From assembly GCA_025463615.1 (NCBI GenBank), contig JAODAU010000114.1, forward strand, positions 1 to 8,389: a stretch of DNA of 8,389 nt, in the 5' to 3' direction. Of this stretch, positions 7,270 to 8,389 are shown one piece after another. A program made the translations under genes and the position numbers. How positions within the stretch are numbered: the stretch's first letter is position 1; every line of letters starts with the position of its first letter. Below the pieces are notes generated by a model, which was not told the origin of the DNA, did not search any database, and saw nothing but the letters and a program-made list of their open reading frames with translations. The stretch comes from Microbacteriaceae bacterium (GTDB lineage Bacteria > Actinomycetota > Actinomycetes > Actinomycetales > Microbacteriaceae).

Positions 7270-8318
7270 CGATCGGCGACATCGCCGAGCGGGCCGGGGT
7301 GTCGAAGGGTGCGGTGTCGTACGCGCTCAACGACCGCCCCGGCGTCTCCGAAGCGACGCGCGCTCGGGTGCTCGCGATCGCGGCGGAGCTCGGCTGGTCG
7401 GCGAGCCACGCCGCCCGGTCGCTGTCGACCTCCCGCGCCGACGCGATCGGGCTGGTGCTCGCACGCCCGGCGCGGCTGCTCGGCGTCGAGCCGTTCTACA
7501 TGGAGTTCATCTCCGGCATCGAGGAGGTGCTCGCGCCGCTCGGCGTCTCGCTGATGCTGCACGTGGTGCGGGACGTGGACCACGAGCTCGAGGCGTACCG
7601 CCGCTGGTGGGCGCAGGGCCGCGTCGACGGCGTGCTGCTCGTCGACCTCACCGTCGACGACCCGCGGCCGGCGGCGGTGCGCGGGATGGGCATCCCGGCG
7701 GTCAGCGTCTCCAGCGACACTGCGGCGAGCGGACTGCCGCACGTCTGGACCGACGACGCGGCGGCGATGCGCGAGGCGGTGGCGCACCTCGCGGGGCTCG
7801 GGCACTCGGCGATCGCGCGGGTGGGCGGCATCCGCTCGCTCGCGCACGTGCGGGTGCGCGACGAGGCGTTCCTCGCGGCGGCCGCGGATGCTGGGCTCGT
7901 GTCGCCCGCGATCCTCGAGACGGACTTCACCGGCGAGGCCGGCGCCGACGCGACCCGCCGCCTGCTCTCGGCAGCCGAGCCGCCGACCGCGATCGTCTAC
8001 GACAACGACATCATGGCGGTTGCCGGGCTCGGCGTGGCCGCGGAGCTCGGCGTCGCCGTCCCGGGAGAGCTGTCGATCGTCGCCTGGGACGACTCGCCCA
8101 TCTGCGAGATCACGAACCCGCCGCTCTCGGCGATGCGCCGCGACGTGCAGGCGCTCGGTTCGGCGGCCACACGCATGCTGCTCCGCGTCGTGGCGGGGGA
8201 CGACGTGGAGCCCGAGCGCGGCCCGTCGCCCACGCTGCTCCCGCGCGGCAGCACCGCCGCGCCTACTCGCGGCGGCGGAGGTGCTCGCGGGTCAGGGCAT
8301 CCATCTCCTCGTCGCTGA
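7266..8318 (+). CDS. LacI family transcriptional regulator, probable repressor of the mannosidase operon
   Basis: A 350-residue DNA-binding regulator. The N-terminal helix-turn-helix is TIGDIAERAGVSKGAVSYALN (2-22). The hinge helix contains HAARSL (48-53), whose Leu53 is the residue that intercalates at the central CpG of operators in this family. The periplasmic-binding-protein-like sensor domain (about 60-330) carries YDNDIMAVAG (245-254), IVAWDDSP (271-278) and the TNPPLS turn (283-288). The GTG at 7266 was chosen because it gives the canonical MTIGDIA start and a GTGA overlap with the mannosidase stop; a GGTGGAG box lies 11 nt upstream. Operon position implies mannoside-responsive control and autoregulation (inference). 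Family members normally end near the RGST motif (328-330). Here about 20 extra Gly/Arg/Ser/Pro-rich residues follow, read antisense to the convergent gene. They look like low-complexity read-through from a lost stop. Confidence 0.93.
   Translation: MTIGDIAERAGVSKGAVSYALNDRPGVSEATRARVLAIAAELGWSASHAARSLSTSRADAIGLVLARPARLLGVEPFYMEFISGIEEVLAPLGVSLMLHVVRDVDHELEAYRRWWAQGRVDGVLLVDLTVDDPRPAAVRGMGIPAVSVSSDTAASGLPHVWTDDAAAMREAVAHLAGLGHSAIARVGGIRSLAHVRVRDEAFLAAAADAGLVSPAILETDFTGEAGADATRRLLSAAEPPTAIVYDNDIMAVAGLGVAAELGVAVPGELSIVAWDDSPICEITNPPLSAMRRDVQALGSAATRMLLRVVAGDDVEPERGPSPTLLPRGSTAAPTRGGGGARGSGHPSPRR
8254..8275. terminator. GC-rich hairpin at the convergent gene ends, possible bidirectional terminator
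   Basis: CCGCCGCG (8254-8261) and CGCGGCGG (8268-8275) form a perfect 8-bp stem with a 6-nt loop that contains most of the minus-strand gene's stop codon. There is no T-tract on either side, and the hairpin lies inside the 3' end of the regulator gene, so termination is only suggested. In such GC-rich DNA a hairpin of this size can also arise by chance. Confidence 0.3.
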
Positions 8319-8389
8319 GGTCGTCGAGCGAGCGGGCCTCCTTGCGGTCCACGCGGGTCCAGCGGATGAACAGCAGGATGAGGATGGGC
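8263..8389 (-). CDS. C-terminal end of an unidentified, probably membrane-associated protein (5' part outside window)
   Basis: On the minus strand an open frame enters from the right edge and encodes 41 residues before a TAG at 8265-8263. It begins with a hydrophobic stretch, PILILLFIRW, continues with the basic TRVDRKEAR and ends in an acidic then basic helical-looking tail, LDDLSDEEMDALTREHLRRRE. This reads as the end of a transmembrane segment followed by a cytoplasmic tail. Codons show the strong third-position G/C of a real gene and the residues are well balanced, unlike the low-complexity Gly/Arg/Ser/Pro text of the opposite frame. The family cannot be named from this piece. The gene converges on the LacI-family gene and overlaps its last 56 nt. 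Confidence 0.7.
   Translation of the reverse strand, partial: PILILLFIRWTRVDRKEARSLDDLSDEEMDALTREHLRRRE

Noticed and set aside
1..8389. CRISPR array, transposase, phage or defence genes
   Set aside because: No spaced direct repeats and no protein motifs of these kinds were found. All substantial genes belong to metabolism, transport, translation or regulation, except the unknown lipoprotein and the edge fragment.

Overview
The window is about 8.4 kb of very GC-rich, densely coded DNA with the style of a high-GC actinobacterium. Several starts lack a Shine-Dalgarno sequence and have a -10-like hexamer about 7 nt upstream, which suggests leaderless transcripts. Gene content (an ilvE / fumarylacetoacetate hydrolase (FAH) family / gltX neighbourhood, and a GH2 beta-mannosidase with a LacI regulator) fits Microbacteriaceae best. 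That placement is an inference from style and gene order; no marker gene was compared.

Layout, left to right. (1) The 3' end of ilvE (branched-chain aminotransferase) is followed after 4 nt by an FAH-fold hydrolase/decarboxylase. (2) A 103-bp convergent gap holds a 12-bp-arm inverted repeat. (3) A minus-strand lipoprotein gene of unknown function is divergent from a yeiH-type membrane protein gene. (4) gltX (glutamyl-tRNA synthetase) starts 23 bp after the yeiH-type gene. (5) A cytoplasmic GH2 beta-mannosidase gene overlaps by 4 bp a LacI-family regulator gene. (6) The right edge holds the 3' end of a convergent minus-strand gene, not identified, whose end lies inside the regulator gene.

How the genes fit together. 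The clearest functional unit is the beta-mannosidase/LacI pair. A perfect 12-bp palindrome with a central CpG overlaps the gltX stop codon and abuts a candidate leaderless promoter for the mannosidase. The most economical model is a mannoside-responsive, autoregulated two-gene operon whose operator sits in the end of an essential housekeeping gene. No sugar transporter is present, so substrate uptake must be encoded elsewhere. ilvE, the FAH-family gene and gltX are housekeeping genes. FAH-family and gltX genes are close neighbours in other Actinobacteria (Mycobacterium, Corynebacterium); here two unrelated genes and an inverted repeat lie between them.

I see no CRISPR array, transposase, phage gene, tRNA or rRNA, and no convincing sign of a new multi-gene system. 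The points most worth following up are the operator, the inverted repeat, the repeated modules of the unknown lipoprotein, and the convergent overlap at the right end.
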